From Methylobacterium pseudosasicola (GTDB lineage: Bacteria > Pseudomonadota > Alphaproteobacteria > Rhizobiales > Beijerinckiaceae), in assembly GCF_900114535.1 (NCBI RefSeq), contig NZ_FOTK01000012.1, forward strand, positions 86,334 to 150,333: 64,000 nt of DNA, in the 5' to 3' direction. Numbering within the stretch: the first letter of the stretch is position 1; every line of letters starts with the position of its first letter. Under the pieces are notes generated by a model that was given only the letters and a program-made list of their open reading frames with translations, had not been told where the DNA came from and made no database searches. Below, piece by piece: positions 8,035-18,164 of the stretch. Position numbers and translations under genes: made by a program.

Positions 8035-9786
8035 ATGAACATCTTCGCCCTGTTCGAGGCGCGTGTGCGCGAGGCCGTGGAGGCCCTGACCCGCGTCGGC
8101 CAGCTGCCCGAGGGCCTCGACCTCGGCCGCGTCGTCGTCGAGCCGCCGCGCGACTCGACTCATGGGGATCTCGCCACCAACGCCGCCCTGGTCCTGGCGA
8201 AGGAAGCGAAGACCAACCCGAAGGCACTCGCCGAGGCGCTGGCCGCGGAGCTGCGCACGGATCCGCGGATCCTGGAGGCGAGCGTCGCCGGTCCGGGCTT
8301 CATCAACCTGCGCCTGGCGCCCGGAATCTTCCACGACGTGATCCGCGGCGCGCTCGCGGATCCGGAGAATTTCGGCCGCGCGCAGCTGCAAGGCGGGCCG
8401 ATCAACGTCGAGTACGTGTCAGCCAACCCCACCGGCCCGATGCATGTCGGCCATGGCCGCGGCGCGGTATTCGGCGATGCCCTGTGCAACCTCCTGGTCG
8501 CGGCCGGGCGGCAGGTGACGCGGGAATATTACATCAACGACGCGGGCGCCCAGGTCGATGTGCTGGCCCGATCCGCCTACCAACGTTACCGGGAGGCTCT
8601 GGGCGAGCCCTTCGCCATCGCCGAGGGGCTCTATCCGGGCGACTACCTCAAGCCCGTCGGCGCCAAGCTCGCCCAGACCCATGGCCGGGCGCTCCTCGAC
8701 CAGCCGGAGACCGCGTGGCTGCCGGTGGTCCGCGAGATCGCGCTCGGCATGATGATGGACATGATCCGGTCCGATCTGGAGGCGATCGGCATCCGGCACG
8801 ACGTGTTCTTCTCCGAGCGGACGCTTCTGCAGAGCGGCGCCGTGAAGGCGTTGCTTCAGGAGCTGCGCGAGAAGGGCCTCGTCTACGAGGGCCGCCTCCC
8901 GCCGCCCAAGGGCCAGCTGCCCGAGGATTGGGAGGATCGCGAGCAGACGCTGTTCCGCACCAAAGAGTTCGGGGACGACACTGACCGGCCGCTGCTCAAG
9001 TCGGACGGCTCCTACACCTACTTCGCCTCGGACATCGCCTATCACCGGGCGAAGTATCTGGCGGGTGCCACCGAGCTGATTGACGTGCTCGGGGCCGACC
9101 ATGGCGGCTACGTCAAGCGCATGCAGGCCGCCGTTAAGGCGGTCAGCGACGGCAAGGCGATGCTGGACGTGAAGCTCTGCCAGCTGGTGCGGCTGTTGCG
9201 CGCGGGCGAGCCCGTGAAGATGTCGAAGCGGGCCGGTGAGTTCGTCACCCTGCGCGATGTGATCGACGAGGTCGGCCGCGACGCGATCCGGTTCATGATG
9301 CTCTACAGGAAGAACGACGCGACCCTCGATTTCGACCTCGCCAAGGTGGTCGAGCAATCGAAGGACAACCCGGTCTTCTACGTGCAGTACGCCCATGCCC
9401 GGGTCCGCTCGGTGCAGCGGCAGGCACGCGAGGCGTTCCCAGGTGCGGACCTGTCCGCCGCCGCCCTGCTGCGCGAGGCCGACTTCGGCGTTCTGAGCGA
9501 TCCGGGTGAAATCGAGGTGATGCGGCTGATCGCCCAGTATCCCCGCGTGCTGGAATCCGCGGCCGTGGCGCACGAGCCGCACCGGATCGCGTTCCACCTC
9601 TATGAAATGGCCGCCGCGCTTCATACTTTATGGAACAAGGGCAAAGACTTGCCGCAATTACGGTTTGTTAATGCAACCGATCGAAAGTCGACCTGGGCGC
9701 GGCTGGCGCTCGTCGAGGCTCTCCGGAGTACCCTCGCGGCCGGCCTCGCGGTTCTCGGTGTGACCGCGCCGGACGAGATGCGATAG
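8035..9786 (+). CDS. argS: Arginine-tRNA ligase
   Basis: Class I aminoacyl-tRNA synthetase that charges tRNA-Arg. The product has 583 residues, normal for bacterial ArgS. The HIGH-type motif is HVGHG at residues 137-141 (after [10 protein letters not shown]) and the KMSKS-type loop is VKMSKRAG at about residues 393-400. The N-terminal Add-1 domain and the C-terminal anticodon-binding domain (ending near DEMR) are complete. The ATG at 8035 ([11 protein letters not shown]) is the family start; the longer frame upstream is basic and unlikely. It belongs to the dgt-argS-SPOR-nagZ synteny block. Confidence 0.96.
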   Translation: MNIFALFEARVREAVEALTRVGQLPEGLDLGRVVVEPPRDSTHGDLATNAALVLAKEAKTNPKALAEALAAELRTDPRILEASVAGPGFINLRLAPGIFHDVIRGALADPENFGRAQLQGGPINVEYVSANPTGPMHVGHGRGAVFGDALCNLLVAAGRQVTREYYINDAGAQVDVLARSAYQRYREALGEPFAIAEGLYPGDYLKPVGAKLAQTHGRALLDQPETAWLPVVREIALGMMMDMIRSDLEAIGIRHDVFFSERTLLQSGAVKALLQELREKGLVYEGRLPPPKGQLPEDWEDREQTLFRTKEFGDDTDRPLLKSDGSYTYFASDIAYHRAKYLAGATELIDVLGADHGGYVKRMQAAVKAVSDGKAMLDVKLCQLVRLLRAGEPVKMSKRAGEFVTLRDVIDEVGRDAIRFMMLYRKNDATLDFDLAKVVEQSKDNPVFYVQYAHARVRSVQRQAREAFPGADLSAAALLREADFGVLSDPGEIEVMRLIAQYPRVLESAAVAHEPHRIAFHLYEMAAALHTLWNKGKDLPQLRFVNATDRKSTWARLALVEALRSTLAAGLAVLGVTAPDEMR

Positions 9787-9835
9787 GCTCGATGTCCATC
9801 GGGCCGACGATCGGTGCTGATGTGAGGATGCTGCC

Positions 9836-11188
9836 ATGACGAACGCTTCGCGCGCTCAGGTCGATCTGGACGCCCTCGCGCGCGATCTGCGTCAGGATCA
9901 GGCTCGCGGCAACGCGGGTGGGGCCAAGCCCGACCCGCTGGCCGAGCTCGCGCGAATCGTCGGCCAGGACGATCCGTTCCGCGCGCTGCTCGCGGCGCGG
10001 GACGAGATGCGCAGCGTCGCTGCCGCGCATCCCGAGGCCGGCTGGAATGCCCGGGTCGAGCCGAGCTTCGCCCCGGAGCCGGCCAAGCCGAATCCCGCCG
10101 ACGCCTTTGACCAATACCTGGCCTCGGTGGAGCGCGACACGCATGAGGAGCCGGTCGCCTACGGCGCCGAGACACAGCAGGATCCCGCCGCCTCGGACTA
10201 CGAGGACGGCCGCTCGCTCCGGCGGGTGAACCCGCGCCGCCGGCTCGCCTCCGTGGGGGCCGGCATCGCGATCGTGGCCGTCGCGGTCACGGGCGCGCTC
10301 ACCTACAAGGGCCTGCAGGGTTCGGGCAGCGGCGGCGGCGTGCCCGTCGTCCAGGCTGATTCGACCCCCCTCAAGGTAGCCCCGAAGGTCGCCGATGGCG
10401 TCGAGATCCCGGACCAGAACCGGCAGATCTACGACAACAACAAGGGCAAGCCCAAGGACGGCCAGATCAAGATCGTCAACCGCGAGGAACAACCGATCGA
10501 CGTGGCCGAGGCGGCGCGCGCGGCGCAGGGCACCGGCCCCGCCGGCGGCGTGCAGAGCGGCACCACGCCGGGCAACGGCCCGTTCGAGGCGTTCGGCGAG
10601 CCACGCCGGGTCCGTACCGTGGCGGTGAAGCCGGAGGCTCCGCCCGCGGCGCCCCAGCGCGAGGCGCAGGCCGATGCCGGCCCCGCCCCGATCCCCACCA
10701 TGGTCCTGCCCACCGACGAGCCGCCGCAGCAGACCAAGCCCAAGCCGACCCGTCAGGCCGCCGCATCCCTGCCGCCGCCCGCCCCGGAGCCGGTCCAGGC
10801 GCCTCCGCCCGCCGTGGCCGAGGCGGCCCCGCCGAAGCCCGTCGCGGTCAAGCCGCCGCCGAAGGCGGTCCAGCGGGTCGCCACCGTAGCGACCGCTGCC
10901 CAGGAGGCGCCGGACGCCGTCGACGACACCGTCAAGACCGGCTCGGTCGGCGGGTTCTCGGTCCAGCTCGGCGTGCGCGGCAGCGCCTCCGAGGCGAAGG
11001 CCGCGCTGGCGCAGATGCAGGCCAAGTACAGCCAACTCGCCGGCAAGCCCGAGCTGATCCGGCAGGCCGAGGTCAACGGCAAGACCATCTTCCGCGTCCG
11101 CGTCGGGCCGCTGGCCAAGAACGAGGCGTCGAGCCTCTGCTCCGCCCTCCAGGGCGCAGGCGGCCAGTGCTTCGTGGCGAAGAACTGA
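9836..11188 (+). CDS. SPOR domain-containing inner-membrane protein
   Basis: The 450-residue protein has a cytoplasmic acidic N-terminus (about 1-135), one transmembrane segment (about 137-157, ASVGAGIAIVAVAVTG), a long Pro/Ala/Lys-rich periplasmic linker, and a C-terminal SPOR domain (about 371-448). SPOR domains bind denuded peptidoglycan glycan strands and bring proteins to the division septum. Position directly upstream of nagZ is conserved in many Rhizobiales. It starts 50 nt after argS. Confidence 0.9.
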   Translation: MTNASRAQVDLDALARDLRQDQARGNAGGAKPDPLAELARIVGQDDPFRALLAARDEMRSVAAAHPEAGWNARVEPSFAPEPAKPNPADAFDQYLASVERDTHEEPVAYGAETQQDPAASDYEDGRSLRRVNPRRRLASVGAGIAIVAVAVTGALTYKGLQGSGSGGGVPVVQADSTPLKVAPKVADGVEIPDQNRQIYDNNKGKPKDGQIKIVNREEQPIDVAEAARAAQGTGPAGGVQSGTTPGNGPFEAFGEPRRVRTVAVKPEAPPAAPQREAQADAGPAPIPTMVLPTDEPPQQTKPKPTRQAAASLPPPAPEPVQAPPPAVAEAAPPKPVAVKPPPKAVQRVATVATAAQEAPDAVDDTVKTGSVGGFSVQLGVRGSASEAKAALAQMQAKYSQLAGKPELIRQAEVNGKTIFRVRVGPLAKNEASSLCSALQGAGGQCFVAKN

Positions 11189-11404
11189 GCCCACGATAGC
11201 GGCGATCCGGACCTCCCTCGCTCGCGGGGCGGAGACCGGGCCGCCGCCCGGGACGCGAGTCCGTCCCGCAACACCGGGCGCCCGTCACACCCATTCGCGG
11301 ACGAGGCACGCGGTTTCGCCTTGCCGGCTCCCTGTTCCCGCCCGACTCTGCCGGCATCGATTCGCCGTTTCCCCGCTGCATCCGCGCGGCCACCGAGAAA
11401 CTCA

Positions 11405-12412
11405 ATGACCGCCCGTGCCCTGATCCTCGGCTGCGCCGGCAAGACGCTCTCCGCCGAGGAGGCCGCCTTCTTCCGTGACGTGCGGCCCTGGGGCTTCATT
11501 CTGTTCAAGCGCAACATCGGTGCGCCGGACGAGGTGCGCGCCCTGACCGCGTCGCTGCGCGATTGCCTGGGCTCCGAGGCCGCGCCGATCCTGATCGATC
11601 AGGAGGGGGGGCGGGTCCAGCGGATGGGTCCGCCGCACTGGCCGGCCTACCCGGCGGGCGGGCGCTACGGCTGCCTGAACGGCAGCGCCACCGCCATCGC
11701 GCGGCTCGGCGCCCGGCTGATGGCGCACGATCTGGCCGAGGTCGGGATCAACGTCGATTGCGCCCCCGTCCTCGATGTGCCGGCCCCGGGCTCGCACGAC
11801 ATCATCGGCGACCGCGCCTATGGCTCGAACCCGGATTCGGTGGCCGAGATCGGCCGCGCCGTGGCCGAGGGCCTGATGGCCGGCGGCGTCTTGCCCGTCA
11901 TGAAGCACGTGCCCGGCCACGGTCGCGCCGCCTGCGACAGCCATCATGGCCTGCCAATCGTCGAGGCGAGCCTGGAGGCTTTGGCCGCTCAGGATTTCCG
12001 GCCGTTCCAGGCGCTCGCCGATCTGCCGATGGCGATGAGCGCTCACGTGGTCTTCACCGCGATCGACCCGGACCGCCCCGCCACCCAGTCGGCCAAAGTC
12101 ATCCGCGACGTGATCCGCGATGCCATCGGTTTCGATGGTCTCCTGATGACCGACGATCTGTCCATGCACGCGCTCACCGGCACGTTCCGCGACCGGACCG
12201 AGGCGGCCTTCGCGGCCGGCATCGATATCGGGCTGCATTGCAACGGCGCGATGGACGAGATGCGCGCCGTCGCCGAAGCCGCACCAATCCTCGCGGGCGA
12301 AGCCGCCCGCAGGGCCGCGTCCGCCTTGGCGCGCCTCGATCGGGCCGACGATGGCATCGACCTGCCCGAGGCCCGTGCCCGGTTCGCGGCGGCTCTCGCC
12401 ACGGCGGCCTGA
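11405..12412 (+). CDS. nagZ: Beta-N-acetylhexosaminidase (peptidoglycan recycling)
   Basis: A GH3 enzyme that removes GlcNAc from GlcNAc-anhydroMurNAc peptides in the cytoplasm. The 335-residue product shows [12 protein letters not shown] near residues 61-72, the signature [15 protein letters not shown] at about 166-180 (containing the catalytic Asp/His pair), and the nucleophile region MTDDLSMHA at about 247-255. The ATG at 11405 ([10 protein letters not shown]) is chosen over an upstream start at 11321 that would add a basic leader. It pairs functionally with anmK further right, which acts on the released anhydroMurNAc. Confidence 0.93.
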   Translation: MTARALILGCAGKTLSAEEAAFFRDVRPWGFILFKRNIGAPDEVRALTASLRDCLGSEAAPILIDQEGGRVQRMGPPHWPAYPAGGRYGCLNGSATAIARLGARLMAHDLAEVGINVDCAPVLDVPAPGSHDIIGDRAYGSNPDSVAEIGRAVAEGLMAGGVLPVMKHVPGHGRAACDSHHGLPIVEASLEALAAQDFRPFQALADLPMAMSAHVVFTAIDPDRPATQSAKVIRDVIRDAIGFDGLLMTDDLSMHALTGTFRDRTEAAFAAGIDIGLHCNGAMDEMRAVAEAAPILAGEAARRAASALARLDRADDGIDLPEARARFAAALATAA

Positions 12413-12557
12413 CCCGCGGCCTTCCACCGCCCCTACACCCGCCTCTGCTTGTGTTCGGGCGGTCCGATCCCTAGGTTCGCCCGGAAATCTTCAACCGGTC
12501 GTGGCGTCACGCTCCCACAGGTGGGCGCAGGCAGGTGGACGCACGCAGGAGGTTGCC

Positions 12558-12842
12558 ATGGGCAGCATGAGTATCTGGCACTGGGTCATCGTTGCCGTCA
12601 TCGTCATGCTGCTGTTCGGACGCGGCAAGGTCTCCGACCTGATGGGCGACGTGGCGAAGGGCATCAAGGCGTTCAAGAAGGGCATGGCCGAGGACGAGAC
12701 GCCTCCGGCGAGCCAACCGGTGGCGCCGCCGAGCGAGCCGGTCCGCACCATCCCCCACACCGCCGAGACCAGCCCCGGGACCAGCCCCGGGACCGCGGTC
12801 CCGGCGAGCCATCTGCCGGGCGGCGAGCGCAAGCCGGTCTGA
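12558..12842 (+). CDS. tatA: Sec-independent protein translocase subunit TatA
   Basis: The 94-residue product has one N-terminal transmembrane helix (about residues 6-20, [16 protein letters not shown]), the conserved FG hinge, an amphipathic helix with [10 protein letters not shown], and a Pro/Ser-rich tail. TatA oligomers form the pore for folded Tat substrates. AGGAGG lies 5 nt before the ATG. The tatA-tatB-tatC order follows, with a gap of about 90 nt to tatB. In many relatives scpA and scpB precede tatA; they are absent here. Confidence 0.94.
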   Translation: MGSMSIWHWVIVAVIVMLLFGRGKVSDLMGDVAKGIKAFKKGMAEDETPPASQPVAPPSEPVRTIPHTAETSPGTSPGTAVPASHLPGGERKPV

Positions 12843-12930
12843 GAGACTGGCAGGGCGCGCGCTGTGGTGTAGAGCCTGACGGGGGTTCGGACTCGGGTCC
12901 GGCTCCCAGGGCAGCAGGACCGTCGACGAC

Positions 12931-13518
12931 ATGCTGGACATGAGTTGGGGCGAGGTGATGCTGATCGGCGGCGTCGCCCTCATCGTCATCGGGCCGAAGG
13001 ATCTCCCGAAGGCGCTGCGCACCGTCGGGCAGATCACGACGAAGCTGCGCCGCATGGCCGGCGAGTTTCAGATGCAGTTCAACGAGGCCATCCGCGAGGC
13101 CGAACTCGACGAAGTCCGGAAGGAAGTCGACGGTATCCGCAACACCGTCCGCTCGACGAGCACCGGCTTCAATCCGGTCCAGACGATCCGGGACGAGCTG
13201 AAGGGCGCAGTCGAGGGCCGGGTTGCCGCAAGGCAGGGATCCGAGACGCTCGGCCCCGAAAAGCCGGCGGCGGATACGCGCTCGCTCGCCGACGCCACCG
13301 CGCAGCTCAAGGCCGAGCAGGACGCCACCGCGCCAACGGGCACCGAAACCGCGCCCATCGAGTCGGCCGCACACGCCGATCCGCTCCAGCACGCCCCCCC
13401 GCCCGAAGCGCCGCTTCCGATCCCGGGCTCGGTCGACGATCCCTACGGGCCGCCCCCCGACCCGCCTGCGACGCACGACACCCCCATGGACCCGAAGAAC
13501 GGCGCCACCGCCCGATGA
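12931..13518 (+). CDS. tatB: Sec-independent protein translocase subunit TatB
   Basis: TatB works with TatC as receptor for twin-arginine signal peptides. The product has 195 residues. An N-terminal helix [21 protein letters not shown] carries the conserved acidic residue and the GP hinge ([11 protein letters not shown]), followed by a long amphipathic helix ([18 protein letters not shown]). The C-terminal 100 residues are an Ala/Pro-rich variable tail. Its TGA overlaps the ATG of tatC (ATGA). Confidence 0.95.
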   Translation: MLDMSWGEVMLIGGVALIVIGPKDLPKALRTVGQITTKLRRMAGEFQMQFNEAIREAELDEVRKEVDGIRNTVRSTSTGFNPVQTIRDELKGAVEGRVAARQGSETLGPEKPAADTRSLADATAQLKAEQDATAPTGTETAPIESAAHADPLQHAPPPEAPLPIPGSVDDPYGPPPDPPATHDTPMDPKNGATAR

Positions 13519-14315
13519 TCAGCGACGCCGACGAGGCCGAGATCGAAGCATCCCGGGCGCCGCTGCTCGAACATCTGATCGAATTGCGTTCGCGGCTGAT
13601 CAAGTCGTTGATCGCCTTCGTGCTGATGTTCTTCTGCTGCTTCTTCTTCTCGCGCGATATCTACAACATCCTGGTCTACCCCTACGTCTCGATCGTGGGC
13701 GCCCAGAATGCCGAGCTGATCGCGACGCATTTTCTCGAGCAGGTGTTTACCAACATCAAGCTCAGCGTGTTCGGCGCCGCCTTCCTGGCCTTCCCGGTGA
13801 TCGCCACGCAGATCTACGCCTTCGTGGCGCCGGGGCTCTACCGCAACGAGCGCAAGGCGTTCCTGCCCTACCTCGTGGCCACGCCGATCTTCTTCGTGCT
13901 GGGCGCGCTGGTGGTTTTCTTCCTGGCGATGCCGCTGCTGATCAAGTTCTCGGTCTCGCTTCAGCAGGTCGGCGTGGCCGGCGAGCCGACGATCAAGCTG
14001 CTGCCCAAGGTTGATGAGTATCTCTCGCTGATCATGACGCTGATCTTCGCCTTCGGCATCGCGTTCCAGCTGCCGGTGATCCTGACCCTGCTCGGCCAGA
14101 TCGGCATCATCGACGCCGCCTTCCTGCGCGAGAAACGCCGTTACGCGATCGTGCTGGTTTTCGTCGTCGCGGCCGTGCTGACGCCGCCGGACGTCATCTC
14201 GCAGCTCTCGCTCGCCCTGCCGATGCTGATTCTCTACGAGGCCTCGGTGTTCTCCGTGGCGCGCGTCGAGAAGATCCGCGCGGCGCGGCGGGCGGCGGAA
14301 GGGCTGGATCCTTAA
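13515..14315 (+). CDS. tatC: Sec-independent protein translocase subunit TatC
   Basis: A polytopic inner-membrane protein of 266 residues with six hydrophobic segments, the core receptor of the Tat system. The N-terminal motif [14 protein letters not shown] is the classical TatC start; [24 protein letters not shown] and [20 protein letters not shown] are diagnostic. It starts within the ATGA overlap with tatB. Possible substrates visible in this window are the DLH-like protein at 41.4 kb and the substrate-binding protein at 1 kb, both with RR-type leaders. Confidence 0.96.
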   Translation: MISDADEAEIEASRAPLLEHLIELRSRLIKSLIAFVLMFFCCFFFSRDIYNILVYPYVSIVGAQNAELIATHFLEQVFTNIKLSVFGAAFLAFPVIATQIYAFVAPGLYRNERKAFLPYLVATPIFFVLGALVVFFLAMPLLIKFSVSLQQVGVAGEPTIKLLPKVDEYLSLIMTLIFAFGIAFQLPVILTLLGQIGIIDAAFLREKRRYAIVLVFVVAAVLTPPDVISQLSLALPMLILYEASVFSVARVEKIRAARRAAEGLDP

Positions 14316-14332
14316 CAACCGGATCGACAAGT

Positions 14333-14443
14333 CCGGGTTTCAAAAGGTCGCGGACCTTTTGCGGGTCCAGGGCAGAGCCCTGGTGAAGCGGGGCTACGCG
14401 CCCCGAACCCCGCCAAAGGGCCGCGGGCCCTTTGGAAACCCGG
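14333..14443. repeat. Multi-hairpin intergenic repeat between tatC and tyrS
   Basis: Terminal inverted repeats CCGGGTTTC / GAAACCCGG enclose four successive hairpins: AAAAGGTC-GCG-GACCTTTT (14342-14360), CCAGGGC-AGA-GCCCTGG (14367-14383), CGGGGC...GCCCCG (14389-14405) and CCAAAGGGCC-GCG-GGCCCTTTGG (14413-14435). It lies between two convergent genes, where it can also serve as a bidirectional terminator. The layout suggests a dispersed palindromic repeat family. Confidence 0.75.
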
Positions 14444-14464
14444 TCCTTCGCGTGGCTGCGAACC

Positions 14465-15736
14465 CTACTCAGCTCGCAGCAGCACGTGCCGTTTCTTGCC
14501 GAAGGACAGCTTGATCACCCCGTCCTGGGTCAGGTCCGCCGGCGTTAGCAAAGCCTTCTCGTCCGTCACGGCGGCGTCGTTGACCCGAAGACCGCCGCCC
14601 TTGATCTGGCGCCGCGCCTCGCTGGTCGAGGGCACGAGCTTGGCGATCTCCGGCCCGAACGCGGTCAGCACGCCCAAGCCGGCTTCCAGGGTCGCGGCCG
14701 CCACGGTGACGCTCGGCAGGTCGGCGGCGAGCGTCCCTTCGACGAACGTCTTCCGCGCAGTCTCGGCCGCTGCCTCGGCGACCTCACGGCCGTGCATCAG
14801 CGCCGTGGCCTCGGTGGCGAGCACCGTCTTGGCCGCGTTGATCTCGGAGCCGGCGAGCGCCGCGAGCCGCGCGACCTCGTCCATCGGCAGCAGCGTGAAC
14901 AGCTTGAGAAAGCGGGCCACGTCCGCATCCTCGGTGTTCCGCCAGAACTGCCAGTAATCGTACGGCTTGAGCATGTCCGGGTTGAGCCAGACGGCGCCGG
15001 CGGCGGTCTTGCCCATCTTCGCGCCCGATGACGTGGTCAGCAGCGGGCAGGTCAGGGCGTAGAGCTGGGGCGTGCCCATGCGCCGGCCGAGATCGATGCC
15101 GTTAACGATGTTGCCCCACTGGTCCGAGCCGCCCATCTGCAGGACGCAGCCGTAGCGGCGGTTCAGCTCCACGAAGTCGTAGGATTGCAGGATCATGTAG
15201 TTGAATTCCAGGAACGAGAGTTCCTGGTCGCGCTCCAGGCGCAGGCGCACGCTGTCCATCGATAGCATGCGGTTCACTGAGAAGTGACGGCCTATGTCGC
15301 GCAGCATCTCGATGTAGTTGAGCTTGGTCAGCCACTCCGCGTTGTCGACCATCACGGCATCGCCCGCGCCCTCGCCGAAGCGCAGGAACCGGTCGAAGGT
15401 CTTGCGGATCTCCGCTTTGTTGGCGTCGATCTGTTCGACGGTGAGGATCTTGCGGGTCTCGTCGCGACCGGACGGGTCGCCGACGCGGGTGGTGCCGCCG
15501 CCCATCAAGGTGATCGGCTTGCCCCCGGTGGCCTGCAGCCAGTGCAGCATCATGATCGACAGCAGGTGCCCGACATGGAGCGAGGGCGCCGTGCAATCGT
15601 AGCCGACATAGGTGGTCAGCCGCCCTTCGCGCGCGGCGGCGTCGATGCCGGCAAGATCGGAGGTCTGGTGGATGTAGCCGCGCTCGGTCAGGATCCGCAG
15701 AAAGTCGGATTTCGGCGCAAGGCTCTCGGCATTCAT
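14465..15736 (-). CDS. tyrS: Tyrosine-tRNA ligase
   Basis: Class I synthetase of 423 residues that charges tRNA-Tyr. HVGHL (HIGH-type) follows YDCTAPSL near residue 50, the KMSKS-type loop is KMGKT near residue 245, and an S4 RNA-binding domain fills the C-terminus ([10 protein letters not shown]). The ATG at 15736 ([13 protein letters not shown]) is chosen rather than the longer frame that reads back into anmK. It is divergent from anmK, an arrangement common in alphaproteobacteria. Confidence 0.95.
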   Translation of the reverse strand: MNAESLAPKSDFLRILTERGYIHQTSDLAGIDAAAREGRLTTYVGYDCTAPSLHVGHLLSIMMLHWLQATGGKPITLMGGGTTRVGDPSGRDETRKILTVEQIDANKAEIRKTFDRFLRFGEGAGDAVMVDNAEWLTKLNYIEMLRDIGRHFSVNRMLSMDSVRLRLERDQELSFLEFNYMILQSYDFVELNRRYGCVLQMGGSDQWGNIVNGIDLGRRMGTPQLYALTCPLLTTSSGAKMGKTAAGAVWLNPDMLKPYDYWQFWRNTEDADVARFLKLFTLLPMDEVARLAALAGSEINAAKTVLATEATALMHGREVAEAAAETARKTFVEGTLAADLPSVTVAAATLEAGLGVLTAFGPEIAKLVPSTSEARRQIKGGGLRVNDAAVTDEKALLTPADLTQDGVIKLSFGKKRHVLLRAE

Positions 15737-15860
15737 GGCTGCGGTCTCGGATCGCGAGCCGGCGCGACAGGCCGAGGCTCTGCGTGCTAGCTCGCGCTGG
15801 GGTTCAGGATACGGCGCGCTCTTAGCAGGGCGTTCGCCGAAAGGCACGGGGTCGAGCACA

Positions 15861-17000
15861 ATGGCGATGATGCGCGCGATCGGACTGATGAGCGGCACCT
15901 CGCTGGACGGCGTCGACATCGCGCTGATCGAGACCGACGGCGAGCGGGTCCACGTCGTCCGAGGCCACAACAACTTCCTCGAGCCCCTCGGGCCGACGGG
16001 CTATCGGGGCTATTCCGACGAGGAGAAGGCGCTGCTGCGGGCCGCCACCAAGGATGCCGAGTCGGTCCTGCATCCGGGAGACCGCCCAGGGCGCCTGCCG
16101 GAGACGGAGGCGTTCGTCACCCAGGCCCATGCCGAGGCGGTCGAGCGCTTTCTGGCCGAGAACGGCCTTCGCGCGGATGAGGTCGATGTCATCGGCTTTC
16201 ACGGCCAGACCGTGATCCATCGGCCGGACCAGCGCATCTCGATCCAGATCGGCGACGGGCAGGCGCTGGCCACCCGGCTCGGCATCCCGGTGGTCTCGGA
16301 CCTGCGCCGGGCCGATATCGAGGCCGGCGGCCAGGGGGCGCCGCTGGTGCCGGTGTTCCACAAGGCGCTGGCCGAAGCGTCGGGCTTCGACGGCCCGTTC
16401 GGCATCCTCAATATCGGCGGCGTCGCCAACGCGACGCTGATCGATTCCAAGGGCGGCGTGATCGCGTTCGATACCGGCCCCGGCAATGCCTTGATCGACG
16501 AGTGGATGCAGGAGCGTGAGGGCAAGAACCTCGATGATGGCGGCCGCACCGCCGCCCGTGGCCGCGCCGACGAGCCGCTGCTCGCCTGGCTGCTGATGCA
16601 CCCGTTCTTCTTCCGCCGCCCGCCGAAATCCCTCGACCGGAACTGGTTTTCGCACAAGCTCGCCGGCCAGCTCTCGACGGAGGACGGTGCCGCGACGCTC
16701 ACGGCCTTCACCGCCCGCGCGGTCGCCCGGGCCCTGGACCACGCGCCTGAGATCCCGACCCGCTGGATCGTGGCCGGCGGCGGCGCTCGCAACGGCGAGC
16801 TGGTTCGGCTGCTGAACTACCATCTGCGCGCCGAGATCACGACGGCGGACGCGATCGGCTGGTCCTCGGCCTACCTGGAGGCACAGGCCTTCGCGTATCT
16901 GGCGGTGCGTTCGCTCCGGGGCCTGCCGATCACGTTCCCGTCCACCACCGGCGTGCGCGAGCCGATGACCGGCGGGGTGCTGGCGCGACCGAATGCCTGA
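15861..17000 (+). CDS. anmK: Anhydro-N-acetylmuramic acid kinase
   Basis: This kinase opens and phosphorylates 1,6-anhydroMurNAc to MurNAc-6-phosphate in cell-wall recycling. The ATP-binding start [12 protein letters not shown] is at residues 8-19. [11 protein letters not shown] (about 113-123) and NIGGVANAT (about 184-192) are family blocks, and VAGGGARN lies near residue 306. Length, 379 residues, is normal. An ATG nine nt downstream is an alternative start. It acts after NagZ, encoded 3.5 kb to the left. Its end overlaps the catalase-family gene by 8 nt. Confidence 0.94.
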   Translation: MAMMRAIGLMSGTSLDGVDIALIETDGERVHVVRGHNNFLEPLGPTGYRGYSDEEKALLRAATKDAESVLHPGDRPGRLPETEAFVTQAHAEAVERFLAENGLRADEVDVIGFHGQTVIHRPDQRISIQIGDGQALATRLGIPVVSDLRRADIEAGGQGAPLVPVFHKALAEASGFDGPFGILNIGGVANATLIDSKGGVIAFDTGPGNALIDEWMQEREGKNLDDGGRTAARGRADEPLLAWLLMHPFFFRRPPKSLDRNWFSHKLAGQLSTEDGAATLTAFTARAVARALDHAPEIPTRWIVAGGGARNGELVRLLNYHLRAEITTADAIGWSSAYLEAQAFAYLAVRSLRGLPITFPSTTGVREPMTGGVLARPNA

Positions 17001-18162
17001 TCCCGGCTCGGGAAACTCGTGGACCGCCCGGTGGTTGGCTCCCGATCAGATCAAGATCGGAATTGATACCTTGGCCGAGACCTACTTGCGCTACCACGAC
17101 GGCATCGAGACGCTGGCCCCGGACGAGAACGAGACCATCGACGCGATCATCGCGTCGATGACCCGCGAGAGCGAGACCACGGCGGCCCGCTACGGCCACG
17201 CCGTGCGCGCCTCGCACGCCAAGGTCAGCGGCGTGGTGACGGGCGAGCTTCAGGTGCCGGACGACCTGCCGCCCGAGCTGAAGCAGGGCCTGTTCGCCAA
17301 GGGCGGCACCTATCCGGTGATCGTGCGCTTCGCTCAAGGGCCGGGCGAGCTGTTGAAGGACAGCGTCTCGACCCACCGGGGCATGGCGATCAAGGTTCTG
17401 GGCGTTGCGGGAGAGAAGCTGCCCGGCCACGGCGCAGAAACCCAAGATTTCGTGCTCGCCACCGGGCCGGTCTTTCCGAATCCGGATGCCAAGGGCTTTC
17501 TCGGCAGCATGAAGCAGCTCGAAGCCGGGACAAAGGCGCCAGAGGCCGTGAAGGCCGCCGTCTCGGGCACCGCCCGGGCCCTCGATACGGTGGTGAAGGC
17601 GGTGACGGGCGAGAGCTCGCCGCTCCTCGACTTCTTCGGCCACGAGCCCCTGCATCCGCTCGCCGAGCCGTATTATTCGCAGGCCGCGCTTCGCTATGGC
17701 GACCACATTGCGAAGATTGCAGCCTTCCCGGCCAGCACGAAGCAGCAGGCGCTTGCCGGCGAGACGCTGCACCCGGGCGAAGATCCGGACGCATTCCGGC
17801 ACGCGGTGACCGCCTTCTTCGCGGGTGACGCCGCCGTGTTCGAGATCCGCGCGCAGCTCTGCACGAATCTCAACGACATGCCGGTGGAGGACGCCTCGAA
17901 GCGCTGGGACGAGGCGGCGAGCCCCTATCGCACCGTGGCGCGCCTCATCCTGCCCACCCAGGATTCGCAATCCGAGGCTCGGACCCGCTACGCCAACGAC
18001 GTCCTGTCCTTCCGGCCAGCCCACAGCTTGGCGGCGCACCGTCCCCTTGGCTCGCTGATGCGGGCGCGGCTCAAGACCTATCAGGCGCTCTCCAGTTTCC
18101 GCCACGGCCGCAACCGGACGCCCGAGACCGAGCCGACCGCGATCGCGCAGGTTCCGGCTTAA
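16993..18162 (+). CDS. Catalase-family (heme-dependent) protein
   Basis: The 389-residue protein resembles the short y4iL-like branch of the catalase superfamily. It has the HAKVSGVVTGELQV and YPVIVRFAQGPGE...RGMAIKV blocks of the catalase core, where the first His (residue about 73) would be the distal heme histidine, and a downstream R..DVLSFRPAH segment. It is shorter than true monofunctional catalases (about 480 or more residues), so peroxide or organic peroxide use is uncertain. The 8-nt overlap with anmK implies co-transcription. Confidence 0.75.
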   Translation: MPDPGSGNSWTARWLAPDQIKIGIDTLAETYLRYHDGIETLAPDENETIDAIIASMTRESETTAARYGHAVRASHAKVSGVVTGELQVPDDLPPELKQGLFAKGGTYPVIVRFAQGPGELLKDSVSTHRGMAIKVLGVAGEKLPGHGAETQDFVLATGPVFPNPDAKGFLGSMKQLEAGTKAPEAVKAAVSGTARALDTVVKAVTGESSPLLDFFGHEPLHPLAEPYYSQAALRYGDHIAKIAAFPASTKQQALAGETLHPGEDPDAFRHAVTAFFAGDAAVFEIRAQLCTNLNDMPVEDASKRWDEAASPYRTVARLILPTQDSQSEARTRYANDVLSFRPAHSLAAHRPLGSLMRARLKTYQALSSFRHGRNRTPETEPTAIAQVPA

Positions 18163-18164
18163 GG

